DNA from: JBFXAM01 sp050184295
Lineage (GTDB): Bacteria > Planctomycetota > Phycisphaerae > UBA1845 > Fen-1342
DNA length: 52,223 nucleotides
Assembly (NCBI GenBank): GCA_050184295.1
Contig: JBFXAM010000018.1
Location: forward strand, 1 to 52,223
Direction of reading: 5' to 3'
This document shows, piece after piece, positions 30,337 through 39,159 of the stretch (position 1 is its first letter; every line of letters starts with the position of its first letter). The translations under genes were made by a program, and so were the position numbers. The notes under the pieces are model-generated. The model had not been told where the DNA came from. It did no database searches and was given only the letters and a program-made list of their open reading frames with translations.

Positions 30337-32582
30337 TCGCCACCTCCGGTCTCCCCGCCGAGGCGCGCGACGGCGGCTTCGAGCTTCTGAAGCCGGGCGC
30401 GCAGCTGGGTGAGCTCGTCCTTTTGCGACGCGATCTGGCGCTGGTGCGTGGTCAGCTCGGCGTCCTTGTCCTTCAGCATGCGGTGCAGCTCCTGCACGGC
30501 CGCGACCGAGTAAACGGTCAGCGGATACGAGTCGACCTGGAGGATCTCCTGCCCGTTCGGGAGCTTGTCGCCGCTGCCCTTGACGAAGTCAGGGAACACC
30601 TCGGCGAATTCCTGCGCCACGACGTTGAAGTAGCGGTGGTCGCCGATGGTGGGGTGCTGCTTGCGATACTCGTCGGTGTACTTGAAGCTCACCAGCCGCA
30701 CGCGCGCCAGCCGGTCCAGCGCATTGTCGATGGTCTGGACGTCGGTTTTGATGCGGCGGTCGGAGTTTGCCAACCATGATCCGGCGGTGGTCTTCGAAGC
30801 GCTGCCTTCGACCTCGAGCATGTTCGTCGTGGGCACGCGGTCGATGCCGACCCTCCCGGACGATCCGGGCACGAGCAGGATGTGCCCGTTGGTGGCGAGG
30901 TTCGCGACGCTGAAGTAGTCGTTCGCCGAGCTGCCGAAGCCGATCGAGGCCTTGCGGCCGGCGGCGGCGCCGTCGGGATAGAAATCGAGATAGACGGTCG
31001 ACGTGCCTTCGAGGCGCGCGACGCCGCCGTTGCCCGCGACGTGCAGCTTGGCGCTGGGCGTGACCGTGCCGAGCCCCAGGTTTCCGATGCTGTTCATCAT
31101 GAGCAACGTGTTGTTGCTGCCCGCTTGGGCGTTGGTGCCATAGACGAAGCGCAGGCTGTTGTCGCCGGGGCTGCTGCGGCGCATGACGCTCCACTTATTC
31201 ACCAGCGCGTGAGTCGAGCTGTTCACTTCGGCAAAGTGGACGCCGGAGCCCCAGTCGCCGGTCTCGTTGCTGAACAGTCCGATTTGCGCGTCGTCTTTCT
31301 CCAGCACGAATCCGTCGTTGTCCAGCATCGCGCTGGTCAACTGAAGATCGCTGGTTCGAACGTGCAGAGGCACGAGGGGGTCCATCGCACCGCCGATGCC
31401 GACGTACTTCTCCACGAGGAGGCTGTCGTCGATCGCGACGTAGCGGGGCTGTGTCACCAATCCGAAGCTGTTGACCTGGAGCGTGACGGCGTGAATGAAG
31501 TCCTCGCTGAACCTCTTGTACGGATGGATGCTCAGGCCGGAGTAGTTGTTGACTCCGGGCCGCACGTCGCGCACTTCGAACAGCCCCAGCGGCGATGTCG
31601 TTCCGATGCCGACCGTGCCGCCCGGCAGGAAAATCATCCGGGTCGCGTTGTTGGCCGGGTTTGCGTCCGTGCCGTAGGTCAGGTGCAGAGTCGAGGTCGG
31701 ACCGGGCTGACGAATCAGGCCCCACTTGTCGGTGAGCGCCCCGGAGTTGATCTCGCCGAGGCTGAGCCCGGAGCCCCAGCCGCCCTGGCGAGCGCTGAAC
31801 AGTCCGAGCTGCGCGTCGGTGGCTTCGACGATCAGGTTGTCGAAGGTCATCGCCGAGGTGACGCCGAGGTCGTTCTGCTGCACGTGCAGCCGCGCCATCG
31901 GATTGCTCTCGCCGATGCCGACGAAGTTGCTCGCACGGCGCGTGACGAGCGCGGGGGCGCCGAGCGTTTCGTTGTGCAGCCAGAATTCGTCGCTGGCCCA
32001 CGGGCGGTACAGGAACGACCAGCGCAGCGCGCCATCCTCGGTGAAGCGCAGTGCGGTCGGCACGCCGCCCGCCGCATTGCTGTCAAACGTGGACATGCCC
32101 ATGACGTGCAGCGGCGTCGCGGGGCTGGTCACGCCGATGCCGATGCTCTCGTGGCAATAGAGCTTTCCGCCGGCGCCCATGTGCCACGGCGCCATGGCGA
32201 AGAGCGTGTAAGGCGTCGCGCTCAGTTCCTGGCGCGGCGTGAGGTTGACGTACGACCCGCCGCTGCCGGTCTGGCGGACCGCGATGTTCAGCCAGCGGCG
32301 ATCGCCGTTGAAGCGATCGGCGCCGAAGTCGAGGCGCGTGGTGAACAACCCGCCGCGCGCGACGTTGATCGTCTGATAGATGACCGGACCAACCTGCGTG
32401 CCGCCCGCCGATGCGTCGAACAAGACGAACGCGAAATCATAGTTGCCCTCCACCGGCAGGCTGTCGATCTTGAGCTGCCCCTGGTAGGTGAACGCGTTGG
32501 TGAGAACCTCCTGGGCCAGCAAGGCGGGGGCGGCCGCGAGCAGCAGGGCCGCCGCGCCAACGAGGCAGGTGCGTCGAAGCAT
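30333..32582 (-). CDS. Exported fibre-like protein with C-terminal S74 intramolecular chaperone domain
   Basis: A 749-residue protein. Signal peptide 1-23; opening domain about 28-130 (FTYQGQLKIDSLPVEGNYDF). Two tandem copies of a roughly 90-residue unit, about 240-330 and 411-509, share DAQLGLFS/DAQIGLFS, GWGSGL/DWGSGV, DKWGLIRQ/NKWSVMRR and LTYGT/FVYGT. From about 600 comes the peptidase S74 (endosialidase chaperone) domain with the Ser-Lys dyad in SDRRIK (Ser607, Lys612), then a C-terminal coiled coil (about 695-740). S74 domains trimerise beta-fibres and cut themselves off. Common in phage tail spikes, also in cellular surface proteins; no phage genes are near. AGGAG 7 bases before the ATG at 32582. 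Confidence 0.88.
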   Translation of the reverse strand: MLRRTCLVGAAALLLAAAPALLAQEVLTNAFTYQGQLKIDSLPVEGNYDFAFVLFDASAGGTQVGPVIYQTINVARGGLFTTRLDFGADRFNGDRRWLNIAVRQTGSGGSYVNLTPRQELSATPYTLFAMAPWHMGAGGKLYCHESIGIGVTSPATPLHVMGMSTFDSNAAGGVPTALRFTEDGALRWSFLYRPWASDEFWLHNETLGAPALVTRRASNFVGIGESNPMARLHVQQNDLGVTSAMTFDNLIVEATDAQLGLFSARQGGWGSGLSLGEINSGALTDKWGLIRQPGPTSTLHLTYGTDANPANNATRMIFLPGGTVGIGTTSPLGLFEVRDVRPGVNNYSGLSIHPYKRFSEDFIHAVTLQVNSFGLVTQPRYVAIDDSLLVEKYVGIGGAMDPLVPLHVRTSDLQLTSAMLDNDGFVLEKDDAQIGLFSNETGDWGSGVHFAEVNSSTHALVNKWSVMRRSSPGDNSLRFVYGTNAQAGSNNTLLMMNSIGNLGLGTVTPSAKLHVAGNGGVARLEGTSTVYLDFYPDGAAAGRKASIGFGSSANDYFSVANLATNGHILLVPGSSGRVGIDRVPTTNMLEVEGSASKTTAGSWLANSDRRIKTDVQTIDNALDRLARVRLVSFKYTDEYRKQHPTIGDHRYFNVVAQEFAEVFPDFVKGSGDKLPNGQEILQVDSYPLTVYSVAAVQELHRMLKDKDAELTTHQRQIASQKDELTQLRARLQKLEAAVARLGGETGGGE

Positions 32583-33179
32583 GATGATGCTCCTGTTTGG
32601 AAACGTGGAAGTGCCAAGAACCAGACATGCATCGCGCTGTGAAGCGTCGAAAGACATGCGTCACGTGGCGGTCAGCGGGCGCAGGCGTCGACGGGGTCGG
32701 GATCGGCCCGCACAGGTCAAGCGCAGCCCGCACGCAGAGTCCGGTGCGCGCGATCGACCCGGAGCGTCCGTGCGGATCGCGATGCGTGCGCCAGCGACGC
32801 GCCTCCTCACACGGGCGGAAGGATGGCTTCGGCAGTGCGGGCGCCGTTCGTCAGCACCGCGCGCGGAATCCACCGCGCAAAAGCACCGCGCCGCGCGGCG
32901 TTGCACCGCGCAAGCGCAACCCGCCACGACGGACGGGCGTGAGTTGTCTGCCGCGCAAGCTCGATCCAAGGCGGGCGCACCTGCAACGCCCGCGGCGCCG
33001 GTGAAATACGACCGCGCCACCCGCACCGCGGAAGTACACAGGTTGCTATGAAGAATTATCGCTCAGGTTTGGCCGCGCGCCAAACGGAAGTTTCCGCGGC
33101 GGCGCACATTTTGGCGCTGGCTGCCGGCTTCGCGCCCAGCGCCGACGCGCCCCGGCGCTCCCGCGTCGCTGCGCCGCGG
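32583..33179. other. Intergenic region with short direct repeats
   Basis: About 600 bases between the S74 gene and glnS. CACCGCGC recurs four times at 32855, 32871, 32884 and 32904. GTTTGGC/GCCAAAC forms a 7-bp hairpin at 33067-33085, about 95 bases past the glnS stop. No gene is supported; open frames on both strands lack start signals and family resemblance. Confidence 0.4.
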
Positions 33180-35063
33180 CTACTTCGGGGCGACCTTCGA
33201 CCAACTGTCTTTCAGCGAGACCGTGCGATTAAACACCAGCGCGCCGGAGCGCGAGTCGGGATCGACGCAGAAGTACCCGTGCCGTTCGAACTGAAACCGG
33301 TCGCCGGGATGCGCGCCGGCGACGGACGGCTCGATGCGCGCGTCGGCGAGCACGTCGAGCGAGCGCGGATTCAGGTTGTTGAGCCAGTCGACCGTGCTCG
33401 CGACGCCAACCGGCCGCGACCCCGTCGCCGGAGACAACGCCGCTTCGTCCGTGTCGAGTTCGACCGCGGCGCTGGCTTCTTCGGCGCCGGCTTCGTCCAC
33501 GTCCTCGGGAAACTCCTTGGTGAACAAGTGCTCGTAGAGCCGGACCTCGGCCCGCAGTGCGTGCGCCGCCGACACCCAGTGGATCGTGCTCTTGACCTTG
33601 CGGCCGTCGGGCGCGTCGCCGCCGCGCGTCGCCGGATCGTACGTGCAGCGCACTTCGGTCACCTCGCCCGCGGCGTTCTTGACCACGCCGGTGCACTTCA
33701 CGAGGTACGCATAGCGGAGGCGCACCTCGTTGCCGGGAAAGAGGCGCCAATACTTCGGCGGCGGCGTCTCGCGGAAGTCGTCGTGATCGATGAACAGCTC
33801 GCGCGCGAACGGCACCCGTCGCGTGCCCGCCGACGCGTCCTCCGGATTGTTGACGGCGTCGAACTCGTCGACCTGCCCCTCGGGGTAGTTTTCGACCACG
33901 AGCCTCAGCGGCCGCAGCACGGCCAGCACGCGCGGCGCCACCTGGTTCAGGTGATCGCGCACGCAATGCTCCAAGAGCTGGATTTCGCTCACGCCGTTGA
34001 ACTTCGCCACACCCACCCGCGCGCAGAACTCGCGGATGGCGTCGGCCGTGTATCCGCGGCGGCGCATGGCGCTGACGGTGGGCATGCGCGGATCGTCCCA
34101 GCCGCGGACGTGCCCGCCTTTCACCAGGTGCAGGAGCTTGCGCTTGCTCATCACCGTGTAGGTGAGGTTGAGCCGCGCGAACTCAATCTGCTGCGGATGG
34201 TGAATCACTCGGCCCCACGGCCCGGCGCCGTCGGGCGTGCGGCCCTCGTTGATGGCAGCGATGAACCAGTCATACAGCGGGCGGTGGTTCTCGAATTCAA
34301 GCGTGCAGATCGAATGCGTAATGCCCTCGATCGAGTCCTCCAGGCCGTGGGCCCAATCGTACATCGGGTAGATGCACCAGCGGTCGGCGGTGCGGTGATG
34401 GCGGGCGTGGAGGATGCGATACATGACGGGATCGCGGAGGTTGAAGTTCGCGGACGCCATGTCGATCTTCGCACGCAGGACGCGCGCCCCGTCTGGAAAC
34501 TCGCCGGCCCGCATGCGCGCGAACAGATCGCGGTTCTCGGCGACGGAGCGCTCGCGATGCGCGCAAGGCTGCCCGGGGCGCGTCAGCGTGCCGCGGGCCT
34601 TGCGCATCTGTTCGGGCGTGCAATCGCAGACATAGGCCCGGCCCTTGGCGACCAGCTCGACCGCCCAGTCGTACATCGGCTGAAAATAGTCGCTCGCGAA
34701 GAGCACGCCCGCCAGCGCGCCCGCCGGGTTCGCGGGATCGACCGTTTCGCTCATGCCGGGCCAGCGCGCGCCGAGCCAGCGCACGTCCGCGACGATCGAG
34801 TCGACGTATTCCTGCTCCTCCTTCACGGGGTTCGTGTCGTCGAACCGCAGGTTGAAACGCCCGCCGAACTCCGCCGCCAGCCCGTAGTTCAGGTTGATGC
34901 TCTTGGCGTGACCGATGTGCAGGTAGCCGTTGGGCTCCGGCGGAAAGCGCGTGTGAACGCGCGGCTTGCCGTCTGCCCAGGCGCCCCACTTGCGCGTGCG
35001 GCAATCGTCATCGATCAACTGCTGAATGAAATGGCGTGTCGCGCGCCGGGCTTCGTCCGACAT
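33180..35063 (-). CDS. glnS: Glutaminyl-tRNA synthetase
   Basis: A 627-residue class I synthetase. RFPPEPNGYLHIGHAKSINL holds the HIGH signature with the GlnRS-specific PEPNGYLHIGHAK context, and VMSKRKLLHLV is the KMSKS-type loop. The C-terminal beta-barrel anticodon-binding region follows (FERHGYFCVDPDS, NRTVSLKDSW). It charges tRNA-Gln directly with Gln, so this organism need not rely only on the GatCAB route. ATG at 35063 chosen for GGAGAAAGG just upstream; the frame extends to 35102 without support. A stretch of about 80 residues rich in Glu/Ala (EAGAEEASAAVELDTDEA) interrupts the C-terminal region. Confidence 0.96.
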   Translation of the reverse strand: MSDEARRATRHFIQQLIDDDCRTRKWGAWADGKPRVHTRFPPEPNGYLHIGHAKSINLNYGLAAEFGGRFNLRFDDTNPVKEEQEYVDSIVADVRWLGARWPGMSETVDPANPAGALAGVLFASDYFQPMYDWAVELVAKGRAYVCDCTPEQMRKARGTLTRPGQPCAHRERSVAENRDLFARMRAGEFPDGARVLRAKIDMASANFNLRDPVMYRILHARHHRTADRWCIYPMYDWAHGLEDSIEGITHSICTLEFENHRPLYDWFIAAINEGRTPDGAGPWGRVIHHPQQIEFARLNLTYTVMSKRKLLHLVKGGHVRGWDDPRMPTVSAMRRRGYTADAIREFCARVGVAKFNGVSEIQLLEHCVRDHLNQVAPRVLAVLRPLRLVVENYPEGQVDEFDAVNNPEDASAGTRRVPFARELFIDHDDFRETPPPKYWRLFPGNEVRLRYAYLVKCTGVVKNAAGEVTEVRCTYDPATRGGDAPDGRKVKSTIHWVSAAHALRAEVRLYEHLFTKEFPEDVDEAGAEEASAAVELDTDEAALSPATGSRPVGVASTVDWLNNLNPRSLDVLADARIEPSVAGAHPGDRFQFERHGYFCVDPDSRSGALVFNRTVSLKDSWSKVAPK

Positions 35064-35168
35064 CGGCCTTTCTCCGAACGTCCGGGAGTCGCGTCGAATC
35101 ATGCAGTATACGCGAAGGCGCGCGGGTCGACATGCCGCCGGACGCGGGCGGACGATACGACGATACGG

Positions 35169-36098
35169 TCACGGCTCGACGAACACGCCGAAATCGACCG
35201 TCGCATCCGAATGAGACAGATAGCATGCGGGTACGTCGAAGATCGGCGGCGCGCCGTCCGCCGACTCGAATGCATCCATGAGCACGTCCAGCCACGCGTC
35301 GAGATGGGTCGCGGTCAGGTGATTCACATGGAACAGCACATCGACGATGCGCCCGTCACGCGGCCGATGTGCGGCCCGCGCCAGACGCTCCGCCACCCGC
35401 GCCGCCGCGGACTCGGCCGTGAGCTCGTCAATTCCGAGCAGCGCGAGCGGCGCGTCGGCGTTGACGATCCAGTCCGTGCTGTCGAGCGCGAACCCGCGAT
35501 ACGTCCAGCCGCGCGCCGCCGCCGCCAGCACGCCAGCCGACCGGCTCACGCCCGCCCCGCCGAAGGGCTGCCGAAAGACGGGTGCGAAAACCTGCTCGCG
35601 CCCGACTCCGGTGGGCGCGAGTGCCGCGTCGAGGTACGCCACCAGACGATCGAGATCGCGCGACATCGCACCGGCGGCCAGCACCGGCGGTGTGAGCGGC
35701 TGAATCCACACCGGTGGGTCGGGCGCGAAACCGTGATAACCCGCGACGTGGCCGGCCGCGTGGATCTCGACCAGGGCCTCCGCGTACACCGCCCGCAACG
35801 CGTCGGCCGCCGCCGTCGTGCGCGGCCCCTGAACGAAGAACACGGCGGGAAGGTGTCTGGCGTGCAGCGTCGCGAGGATGTCGCGCAGCGGCGCGAGCAG
35901 CGCGTCGGAATCGAGCGGCGCGTCAATCTGCGCAACGTCCGCGGGCAGCGGCCCGTCGTCAAACGTCAGCACCAGCGTCGTCCCGCCGCCCGACGCCGCG
36001 TTCTCGCACGGCGCCGCCGGCAGGCAGCCGGCGATCGCGCACAAAGGCAGGAGCGGGACGACCCGGCAGGCCTGGCGCACCAGCAGGCGGTCGATCAT
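35169..36098 (-). CDS. Polysaccharide deacetylase-like lipoprotein
   Basis: A 309-residue protein with a lipoprotein signal (LLPLCAIAGC, Cys about 23). The NodB-like domain shows LVLTFDDGPLP (catalytic Asp and metal-binding Asp), AVFFVQGP and RQPFGG. The metal-ligand His pair HxxxH of motif 2 is not clearly kept: the region reads HAAGHVAGYHGF. A C-terminal HVNHLTATHLD may provide substitutes. Likely acts on a cell-wall or extracellular acetylated glycan, if active. ATG at 36098 picked for the signal peptide; no clear Shine-Dalgarno site. Confidence 0.75.
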   Translation of the reverse strand: MIDRLLVRQACRVVPLLPLCAIAGCLPAAPCENAASGGGTTLVLTFDDGPLPADVAQIDAPLDSDALLAPLRDILATLHARHLPAVFFVQGPRTTAAADALRAVYAEALVEIHAAGHVAGYHGFAPDPPVWIQPLTPPVLAAGAMSRDLDRLVAYLDAALAPTGVGREQVFAPVFRQPFGGAGVSRSAGVLAAAARGWTYRGFALDSTDWIVNADAPLALLGIDELTAESAAARVAERLARAAHRPRDGRIVDVLFHVNHLTATHLDAWLDVLMDAFESADGAPPIFDVPACYLSHSDATVDFGVFVEP

Positions 36099-36244
36099 GC
36101 GCGCCGTGATAACCGATTGCCGCGCGTGTTTCCAACGCCGGCACGGCTCGTCGCGGAGCGCGCTTGCGGGCCGGCGCGGCGGACGCCACACTAGCCGACC
36201 AGCGGCGCCGCATTGCCGGCGGTGCTGACCCGGAGACTCCGCGC

Positions 36245-37279
36245 GTGCGTAAACCGGTTCTGCTGATTACCGGCGCGAACGGCGAGATCGGCCACGGGCT
36301 GATCGCGCACTTCGCGCGACAATCCGAGCACGAGGTGGTCGCGCTCGACCTGCACCCGATCGACGAGCGCCTTCGGCCGCACGTGGCCGCGGCGATCGTC
36401 GGCGACATCCTCGATCAGAACCTGTTGCAGCGCCTCGTCAGCGAGTACGAGATCCACGCGATTTACCACCTCGCCGCCCTGCTCAGCACGCGCAGCGAGT
36501 ACACGCCCGACATCGCCCACAAGGTGAACGTCGAGGGCACGCTGAATCTCCTGAAGCTCGCCCACGAGCAGGCCCGCTGGCACGGCACGCCCGTGAAGTT
36601 CCTTTTTCCCAGCTCGATCGCGGTCTACGGCCTGCCCGACCTCGAGACGAAGGCGCGGATCGGCCGCGTCCGCGAGATCGACTGGAACTTTCCCACGACC
36701 ATGTATGGCTGCAACAAGCTCTATTGCGAGCAGCTCGGGCGCTATTTCGCGCTGCACTACCGCCAACTGGCCGCGGAGCGCCTGCCGAGCGGCGTCGACT
36801 TCCGCGCCCTGCGCTTTCCCGGGCTGCTGAGCGCGCTGACGACTCCCACCGGCGGCACCAGCGACTACGCCCCGGAGATGATCCACTCCGCGGCGCAGGG
36901 CAAGCCCTATCGCTGCTTCGTTCCCGAGTCGGCGCGGATTCCCTTCATGGCGATGCCCGACGGGATTCGCGCGCTCGTGTCGGTCGCGGCGGCGCCGGCC
37001 GCGAAGCTTTCGCAGCGCGTCTACAACATCGGTGCGTTCAGCCCCACCGCGGGACAGATCCGCGACCGTGTGCAGCGCGCGTTCCCGCGCGCGCAGATCG
37101 CCTTCGAGCCCGACCCGCCGCGCGCCGCAATCGTCGACACCTGGCCCGCCGATGTCGACGACTCGGCGGCGCAGCGTGACTGGGGCTGGCAGCCGGAGTA
37201 CGACGAGGAGCGCGCCTTCAGCGAGTATCTCGTACCCACGATCGCCAAACACTACGCCGCGCCGGCGGCGCGCGCGTGA
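36245..37279 (+). CDS. NAD-dependent epimerase/dehydratase (extended SDR)
   Basis: A 344-residue protein. Rossmann motif LLITGANGEIGHGL at the N-terminus, NVEGTLNLLKLAHEQ, the active-site strand FLFPSSIAVYG and the catalytic pair in TTMYGCNKLYCEQLG (Tyr-x3-Lys). The PSSIAVYG...MYGCNK pattern is closest to bacterial SDR L-threonine dehydrogenase/UDP-sugar epimerase-like enzymes; the substrate cannot be fixed. GTG at 36245 has GGAG 7 bases upstream. It stands alone, divergent from the deacetylase-like gene and convergent with folC. Confidence 0.85.
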   Translation: MRKPVLLITGANGEIGHGLIAHFARQSEHEVVALDLHPIDERLRPHVAAAIVGDILDQNLLQRLVSEYEIHAIYHLAALLSTRSEYTPDIAHKVNVEGTLNLLKLAHEQARWHGTPVKFLFPSSIAVYGLPDLETKARIGRVREIDWNFPTTMYGCNKLYCEQLGRYFALHYRQLAAERLPSGVDFRALRFPGLLSALTTPTGGTSDYAPEMIHSAAQGKPYRCFVPESARIPFMAMPDGIRALVSVAAAPAAKLSQRVYNIGAFSPTAGQIRDRVQRAFPRAQIAFEPDPPRAAIVDTWPADVDDSAAQRDWGWQPEYDEERAFSEYLVPTIAKHYAAPAARA

Positions 37280-37399
37280 TCCGTCCGTCGATCGTTCGTC
37301 GACCCGACCCGGACAGTCCATGGCACTGAGGCGCGGCGCGCACCCGCGGCGTGCGGCGCGCCGAGCGACTTGGTTTTCGAGCGGAAATCGGGGCGTCGG

Positions 37400-38911
37400 C
37401 TAATTCAGCTGCCCGGTCGCGAGCATGCGCTTCGCCTCGCCGACCAGGTAGAACGAGCCCGTGACGCAGATCAGGTCTTCGCGCGAGACGCAATTGCAGG
37501 CGATGCGATAGGCGTCGGCGAGCGTCGCGCCCACCTGTGCCATCTTGGTGCTCTTTTCCTGGAAGCGCAGCAGCAACTCCTGCGGATTCGCCGACCGCAT
37601 CGAGTTGATGTTCGTGAAGATGACCTTGTCGGCGCCGAGCTCGAGCTGCTCGAGCATCCCGGGAATATCCTTGTCGGACGAGCAGCCGAAGATCACCACC
37701 ATCGAGTCGTAGCTGATGTTCTGGCCGATGGCGCGCATCAGCGCCTGGACGCTCGCCGCGTTGTGCGCGCAGTCGACGATCACGCGCGGCTGGTCCTTGA
37801 TCTGCTCGAGCCGGCCCTCGATGCGCACCTTCGAGAGTCCGTCGATCGCCGCCTGCTCGGGGATGCTGAATCCGCGGGCGCGCAATGCGTCGATCATGCC
37901 CAGCGCCACGCCGCAGTTGTGGGCCTGGTGCTCGCCGAGCAGCGGAACCTGCAAGTGGTCGAAGCGGCTGAACGGAGTGTTCATGCAGACGCGTGTGTGC
38001 GGGCCGGTCGTGCGGCTCGACTCGAAGCGGTAGCTGTAGTCGATCTCGTCGCCGACGAACTTGATCTCGCAGCCGACGCGAGCGGCGGCGCGCTTCAGAA
38101 CCCGCTTCACGCCGGGCTGCTGCGGCGCGCAGACGGCGGGCACGCCGGGCTTGAAGATGCCCGCCTTTTCCTCCGCGATCAGCTCGAGCGTGTTGCCGAG
38201 CTGCTGCATGTGGTCGTAGCTGATGCTGGTGATGCCGCAAACCTCGGGCATGATGACGTTCGTCGAGTCGAGGCGCCCGCCCAGCCCCGTCTCGATCACC
38301 GCGATGTCCACCTTTTCCTGCGCGAAGCGGAGGAAGGCGGCGGCGGTCACGATTTCGAAAAAGGTCGGGTTTTCGCGCCGCATCCGCTCCGCCACGGGCG
38401 CGATGCGCGCGATCAGTCGCGCGAATTCAGCCTCGCTGACAATCGAATCCCCGACGCGGATGCGCTCGCGGATATCAATCAAGTGCGGCGAAGTGTACAG
38501 ACCGGTCTTGAGCCCCGCGTTCTTCAGCATCGCCGCCAGCATGTGGCAGGTGCTGCCCTTGCCCTTCGTACCGGCGACATGGATGCTCCGGAACCGCTTG
38601 TGCGGGTTGCCGATCCCGGCGAGAATGCGCAACATGCGGGCGAGATTGAAGTTGGTTGTGTTGTAACCCACCCGCAGCATGCTCTCGAAATTCGTCTGGC
38701 TGTTCAGGAACGCCAACGCCGCACGATAGGTGCGGATGCTGCCCGGCTTTCCCGGAGCCACACGAACCGCGGTTGCGGCGGGGCGAACCCGTGCCGCCAC
38801 ACGCGCGCGGCGGCGGGCCGACGCAGGCGCGACGGTGCGACCGGGCTTGGGCCGCGCGCGTTTTACGGCGGCGGTCCGCTTCGCGACGGCTTTTGTGGCA
38901 GAACGTGCCAT
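37400..38911 (-). CDS. folC: Dihydrofolate/folylpolyglutamate synthase with basic N-terminal tail
   Basis: A 503-residue Mur-ligase family enzyme. ATP-binding loop HVAGTKGKGSTCHML, then LYTSPHLIDIRERI, VIETGLGGRLDSTN, LLGEHQAHNCGVAL and IVDCAHNAAS are FolC/FPGS signatures. It adds glutamate to dihydropteroate or folates. The first 58 residues (MARSATKAVAKRTAAVKRAR and onward) are rich in Arg/Lys/Ala/Pro with no acidic residue, unlike normal FolC of about 420-440 residues. The ATG at 38911 is 10 bases from a good -10 box, so the mRNA may be almost leaderless; if the start is in fact internal, the tail would not be made. Confidence 0.93.
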   Translation of the reverse strand: MARSATKAVAKRTAAVKRARPKPGRTVAPASARRRARVAARVRPAATAVRVAPGKPGSIRTYRAALAFLNSQTNFESMLRVGYNTTNFNLARMLRILAGIGNPHKRFRSIHVAGTKGKGSTCHMLAAMLKNAGLKTGLYTSPHLIDIRERIRVGDSIVSEAEFARLIARIAPVAERMRRENPTFFEIVTAAAFLRFAQEKVDIAVIETGLGGRLDSTNVIMPEVCGITSISYDHMQQLGNTLELIAEEKAGIFKPGVPAVCAPQQPGVKRVLKRAAARVGCEIKFVGDEIDYSYRFESSRTTGPHTRVCMNTPFSRFDHLQVPLLGEHQAHNCGVALGMIDALRARGFSIPEQAAIDGLSKVRIEGRLEQIKDQPRVIVDCAHNAASVQALMRAIGQNISYDSMVVIFGCSSDKDIPGMLEQLELGADKVIFTNINSMRSANPQELLLRFQEKSTKMAQVGATLADAYRIACNCVSREDLICVTGSFYLVGEAKRMLATGQLN

Positions 38912-38920
38912 GGCGGCGAT

Positions 38921-38949
38921 AAGATACTGTGAGTTATAGGTTTCGTCAA
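38921..38949 (-). promoter_or_regulatory. folC: Sigma-70-type promoter for folC (near-leaderless)
   Basis: On the minus strand, TTGACG (38949-38944), a 17-base spacer and TATCTT (38926-38921). Predicted transcription start is about 38914, only about 3 bases from the ATG at 38911. No Shine-Dalgarno site is visible. Confidence 0.5.
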
Positions 38950-39005
38950 CAGCGTGGCCGACGCCCCATTATCGGCCTACAGCACACGGCGTGCTCATAA
39001 CTTAT

Positions 39006-39019
39006 TGTCACAATTGACA
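39006..39019. promoter_or_regulatory. Inverted repeat TGTCA-CAAT-TGACA upstream of aroB
   Basis: A perfect 5-bp inverted repeat with a 4-base spacer in the only AT-rich patch of the folC-aroB intergenic region. It overlaps a TTGACA (39014-39019) that could be a -35 box, though no good -10 box follows at 17 bases. Could be an operator; low certainty. Confidence 0.35.
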
Positions 39020-39159
39020 TTATGTTTCAACCGGCGAGCCGATCCCAGGGCGGCGGCGCACGATCGAACACTTATGCACAACTTCGGCAGCACCTTTAGC
39101 TTATACGACGCCGCCCCGCTCCCGGTGCGGACGTACGCACGCGTTTTCGGTATTCGCGG

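Noticed and set aside
30333..32582. Prophage tail-spike region
   Set aside because: S74 domains occur in phage, but no structural, lysis, integrase or packaging genes are near, and the signal peptide and module partner point to a cellular surface protein.
32855..32911. Four CACCGCGC repeats as a CRISPR or iteron array
   Set aside because: Repeats are 8 bases with uneven spacing (16, 13, 20); chance recurrence in GC-rich DNA is adequate.
33048..36194. Open frame of 1048 codons on the plus strand
   Set aside because: Antisense to glnS and the deacetylase-like gene; no motif in its product.
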